Assembly: GCA_015661035.1 (NCBI GenBank)
Contig: JACVJA010000076.1
Location: forward strand, 1-6,741
Origin: Candidatus Calidifonticultor daggyaiensis
Lineage (GTDB): Bacteria; Actinomycetota; Humimicrobiia; Humimicrobiales; Humimicrobiaceae
Direction of reading: 5' to 3'
Length of the DNA stretch: 6,741 nt
This document shows, piece by piece, positions 4,475-6,741 of the stretch (positions are counted from its first letter, which is position 1; every line of letters begins with the position of its first letter). The notes under the pieces are model-generated. The model was not told the origin of the DNA. It saw nothing but the letters and a program-made list of their open reading frames with translations, and did no database searches. Both the position numbers and the translations under genes were made by a program.

Positions 4475-5281
4475 GTGAGTAAACAAAGTAAAATTTTAGT
4501 TATTTCTGATCTCCATGTTGGCAGCATCTATGCTCTTTGGCATCCTGATTCAGAAATAAAAGGAACTCGATGGAACTTAAATGTTTTACAGAATGCACTA
4601 TGGAAAGCATGGAATGAAATGCTTGAAACAATAAATAAAAAAAGATTTGATGCAATAGTTGTAAATGGTGATGTGATAGATGGAATCCAACAAAAGTCTC
4701 GTGGTATTCCATGTATTACAACAGATATTTCAGAGCAAGCCGAAGGAGCAATCTGTTTACTTAAGGACCTTAGAAAACTTACAGATCATATGTTTCTAAT
4801 AAGGGGCACAGAATACCATGATAGTATATGTGGTGAAGCAATAAATGAAATAGGCCGTGCTCTTAATTGTGACCCTTTTAAAAAAGGTCAATATTCTTCA
4901 GCAGTTTTAAATCTTGAAATAAACGGTTCTATAATTAATTTTTCTCATTACATAAGTGTTATGACAGGCCTTTACAGGGCCACTGCTCTTGATCGTGAAG
5001 GTGTGTGGGCATCGATTAGTGGTAAGACAAAGACTCCTGATGCGAAATGTGTAGTAAGATCACACCTACATTATTTTATTCACGTAGAGCATAGCTCACG
5101 TCATATTGTCGTTACTCCCTGTTGGCAACTACATACTGAGTACGAAATAAGAAAAGGTTATTATAGATTTTTCCCCGAAATAGGTATTGTAATTATTAGT
5201 GTTGATAATACAGAACAAGATCCTATAAGTATAAAAAAGTTACTCTGGAAAACACCACCAGAGCCAGTTTTTAAAGTTTAA
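4475..5281 (+). CDS. calcineurin-like metallophosphoesterase
   Basis: This 268-residue cytoplasmic enzyme of the metallophosphatase fold would hydrolyse phosphoester bonds with a two-metal centre. Its substrate is unknown. Motifs in order are SDLH (D12, H14), GDVID (D66, D69), RGTEYH (110-115), SHY (H158) and SHLH (H197, H199). The usual GNHE/D motif is replaced by GTEYH, so the standard metal-binding Asn is absent; E113 or H115 may take over. Start is GTG 4475, two bases after the preceding gene; the ATG at 4473 runs straight into TGA. No strong ribosome site is seen, only A/G-rich sequence. Such phosphoesterases occur in phage genomes, where nuclease, DNA-end or nucleotide functions are guessed. 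Here it sits between packaging and portal genes. Confidence 0.85.
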   Translation: MSKQSKILVISDLHVGSIYALWHPDSEIKGTRWNLNVLQNALWKAWNEMLETINKKRFDAIVVNGDVIDGIQQKSRGIPCITTDISEQAEGAICLLKDLRKLTDHMFLIRGTEYHDSICGEAINEIGRALNCDPFKKGQYSSAVLNLEINGSIINFSHYISVMTGLYRATALDREGVWASISGKTKTPDAKCVVRSHLHYFIHVEHSSRHIVVTPCWQLHTEYEIRKGYYRFFPEIGIVIISVDNTEQDPISIKKLLWKTPPEPVFKV

Positions 5282-5285
5282 TTCT

Positions 5286-5540
5286 ATGAAGGTGCTTGAT
5301 TTTGATTGGTATGAAGTAGAAAGTATTCCCCGAATTGAAGACAGTAAGAGGAATAAAAAATTTAATGCGCTGCTTAACATCTTACTTAAAAAGAAGCCAG
5401 GTACTGTATTATGTAAGAATTTTAGAGATGCTCAAGAGGCAAGAAAAGAACAAAGAAGTCTTCATAAATGGTTTAATAAAAGAAATTATAATTACAAATT
5501 TTTAACCCGTGGTTCTAAATTATTTATAAAGGTAAATTAA
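5286..5540 (+). CDS. hypothetical protein, 84 residues
   Basis: No family is recognised. The N-terminus is acidic and aromatic (DFDWYEVE, residues 5-12), followed by a Lys-rich middle (23-40), an AQEARKEQRSL helix (49-59), an aromatic and basic stretch, and a C-terminal RGSKLFIKVN strand (75-84). The pattern of a helix with A-x-x-x-R-x-x-x-L followed by a short R-x-x-x-L-x-I strand is seen in other small phage proteins and suggests a compact helix-and-strand fold. It starts four bases after the phosphoesterase stop and ends two bases before the next gene. No Shine-Dalgarno sequence is visible, so translation may be coupled to the upstream gene. Confidence 0.75.
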   Translation: MKVLDFDWYEVESIPRIEDSKRNKKFNALLNILLKKKPGTVLCKNFRDAQEARKEQRSLHKWFNKRNYNYKFLTRGSKLFIKVN

Positions 5541-5542
5541 TT

Positions 5543-5758
5543 ATGTCAAGCAGAGCTGTGAAAACAAAACGAAAAATTCCTGAAGAGCTTTTACGTTACC
5601 GTGAAGCGGTGGGGCCTGGAAAAATCATGAGTCCCGAAACTTTCAAGCGTATTGTTCGTAAAGCTCGGAAAAGAGGTGCACGTGATCCAGAGGCAGTTGC
5701 AGGTCGAGCCTACTGGCGTACGCTTCAAGCAAAGGCAAGAGGTAAAAAGAAAAAATGA
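5543..5758 (+). CDS. small very basic phage protein, 71 residues
   Basis: This protein is highly basic, with Lys and Arg throughout and a KARGKKKK tail. A central SPETFKRIVRKARKRG helix (residues 30-45) is followed by ARDPEAVAGRAYW (46-58). The RDPEAVAGRAYW part resembles the KDPEALAAWIGRKKYG type of segment found in small phage head-region proteins, a similarity recalled rather than computed. AAAGG (5528-5532) lies ten bases before the ATG. It overlaps the portal gene by four bases (ATGA), so the two are probably translationally coupled. A role in DNA binding or head assembly is plausible but unproven. Confidence 0.78.
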   Translation: MSSRAVKTKRKIPEELLRYREAVGPGKIMSPETFKRIVRKARKRGARDPEAVAGRAYWRTLQAKARGKKKK

Positions 5759-6741
5759 TTACACTTCTTCCATTGAGTGAAGAAAAACAGAATTATATTG
5801 TGAGCTGGCTTTCGGATGAAATAAAGTCTGCACTCTCTGGCAGGGCAGAGCTCGAAGATCATTGGACAAAGTGGCTTAGAAATTTTGAGGCTCGTCCTGA
5901 ACAAGAAGTAAAAACTTTTCCATTTGAACGTAGCTCAAATATTGTCGCCCCTATACAATCAAGTGTTGTGAATGCAGTTGTAGCAAGAGAATATGCAACA
6001 CTTTTTGGTGTAAAACCATTCTGGACAGTTACTGCATTAAATAAACGCTGGACCGAACATGCTGTACCAACCGAAAGACTTTTAGATTATGCACAACGTT
6101 TTGAAATGGAACTCCATAAAAAACTTATTGATTGGTTTTATATAAAGAATAATCTTGGAACTGCTGTTGCCAAAATTCCATGGATAACCGATTTTAAAAA
6201 TGTTAAGCGTTATATGGAAGATGGAAAGATTGAATCCCATCTTTTTACTATAGCTAATGGTCCACGTTTTATTCCAATACCTATTCAGGATTTTATAGTT
6301 CCAATCACAAGCCTTCAGGATATTCAATCCTGTAAATGGATTGCGCATCGTTTTAGACATCATTGGGGAACTATTTCACGAAGGGCGAAACAAAAAGTTT
6401 ATATTAATACTGAAAAAATAGAGAGATTTTTTAAATCCGAAGCAGACCGTATAACAGAAGAACAGGAAAGGTTACGTTATCTTCAAAGGAGTTACGATGT
6501 AAGAGAATATGAACTTTACGAAGTATGGTGTGATTATGATTATGATGATGATGGGAATGAGGAGTCTTGCGTTTTTACAATCCATCTTGATTCTATGACA
6601 CTTCTTAGGGCAACCCTTAATCCATTTAATCATGGTCTTCGTCCATTTTTGATTACGCACTGTTTTCCGCGTCCACATAGTATCTATGGAATAGGCTATG
6701 GTCAAAAGATTGAAAGATTACAGGATGGTCTTACAACTGCC
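5755..6741 (+). CDS. portal protein, N-terminal 329 residues (runs off the window)
   Basis: The portal forms the ring at one head vertex through which the terminase pumps DNA and to which the tail attaches. The frame starts at ATG 5755, overlapping the previous stop by four bases, with AAGAGG at 5737-5742, and stays open to the last base. Typical features are an N-terminal helix rich in Trp (W37, W40), TFPFERSSNIVAP (54-66, the F-P-x-x-x-S-N-x-x-x-P pattern of portals), a VNAVVAREYATLF helix (72-84), a long acidic and Arg-rich helix (228-250), and near the end FPRPHSIYGIGYG (304-316) followed by LQDG, matching the conserved turn before the core stem helices. The acidic YDYDDDGNEE loop (261-270) is notable. 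The C-terminal half, including barrel or tail-contact regions, is outside the window. Assignment rests on these patterns plus gene order. Confidence 0.85.
   Translation, partial: MITLLPLSEEKQNYIVSWLSDEIKSALSGRAELEDHWTKWLRNFEARPEQEVKTFPFERSSNIVAPIQSSVVNAVVAREYATLFGVKPFWTVTALNKRWTEHAVPTERLLDYAQRFEMELHKKLIDWFYIKNNLGTAVAKIPWITDFKNVKRYMEDGKIESHLFTIANGPRFIPIPIQDFIVPITSLQDIQSCKWIAHRFRHHWGTISRRAKQKVYINTEKIERFFKSEADRITEEQERLRYLQRSYDVREYELYEVWCDYDYDDDGNEESCVFTIHLDSMTLLRATLNPFNHGLRPFLITHCFPRPHSIYGIGYGQKIERLQDGLTTA

Noticed and set aside
4500..4712. Minus-strand frame of 70 codons rich in His, Phe and Leu
   Set aside because: It is a shadow of the phosphoesterase gene; its His-rich look follows from the sense codons.
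6082..6705. Two minus-strand frames (6082-6363 and 6472-6705)
   Set aside because: Both are antisense to the portal gene, which is open through the whole stretch. The Ile run in the second comes from the Asp-rich portal loop.
1..6741. tRNA genes, rRNA or a CRISPR array
   Set aside because: No cloverleaf with a T-loop GTTCRANNC pattern and no regularly spaced direct repeats were seen. The TTTTTC tract is simple sequence, not repeat-spacer.

Overview
The window is the left part of the packaging/head region of a tailed double-stranded DNA phage or prophage. The host is probably an AT-rich bacterium. The evidence is a run of same-strand genes in standard order: a probable terminase small subunit, the terminase large subunit (both ATPase and nuclease motifs readable), an M15-type peptidase, a calcineurin-like phosphoesterase, three small proteins and the first 329 codons of a portal protein that runs off the right edge. 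The host cannot be named from this sequence. Promoters look like ordinary sigma-70 type (TTGACA, 17 bp, TATAAA-like), and several starts have weak or no Shine-Dalgarno sequence.

Layout. Positions 1-1599 are very AT-rich and have no convincing long gene. They hold simple-sequence tracts, hairpins, a dispersed repeat, five 18-bp palindromes of CRP/FNR type (TGTGA-N6-TCACA or one base off) and one possible 35-residue peptide with a good ribosome binding site. A small zinc-ribbon gene (1600-1791, minus strand) is divergent from the probable small terminase gene (1871-2485). Between them lies a compact bidirectional control region in which the two TTGACA -35 boxes are the arms of one 10-bp inverted repeat. 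Both predicted transcripts would begin within a few bases of their start codons.

The large terminase gene (2400-3926) overlaps the small one. A second promoter, carrying two more copies of the same ATTGACAAAAWGTC motif, overlaps the large terminase stop codon and drives a tight operon: M15 peptidase, 44-aa basic protein, phosphoesterase, 84-aa unknown, 71-aa basic protein, portal.

How it fits together. The terminase subunits would recognise, cut and pump DNA through the portal. The small basic proteins may belong to head assembly. The M15 peptidase would cut cell-wall peptide cross-links in lysis or entry, and the phosphoesterase is a metal-dependent phosphatase or nuclease of unknown substrate. 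The shared promoter motif suggests that one regulator or one temporal class controls the packaging genes, the peptidase operon and the divergent zinc-ribbon gene. No confidently new system is visible. The most unusual parts are the regulatory DNA: the palindrome-rich 1.6-kb non-coding block and the symmetric divergent promoter.
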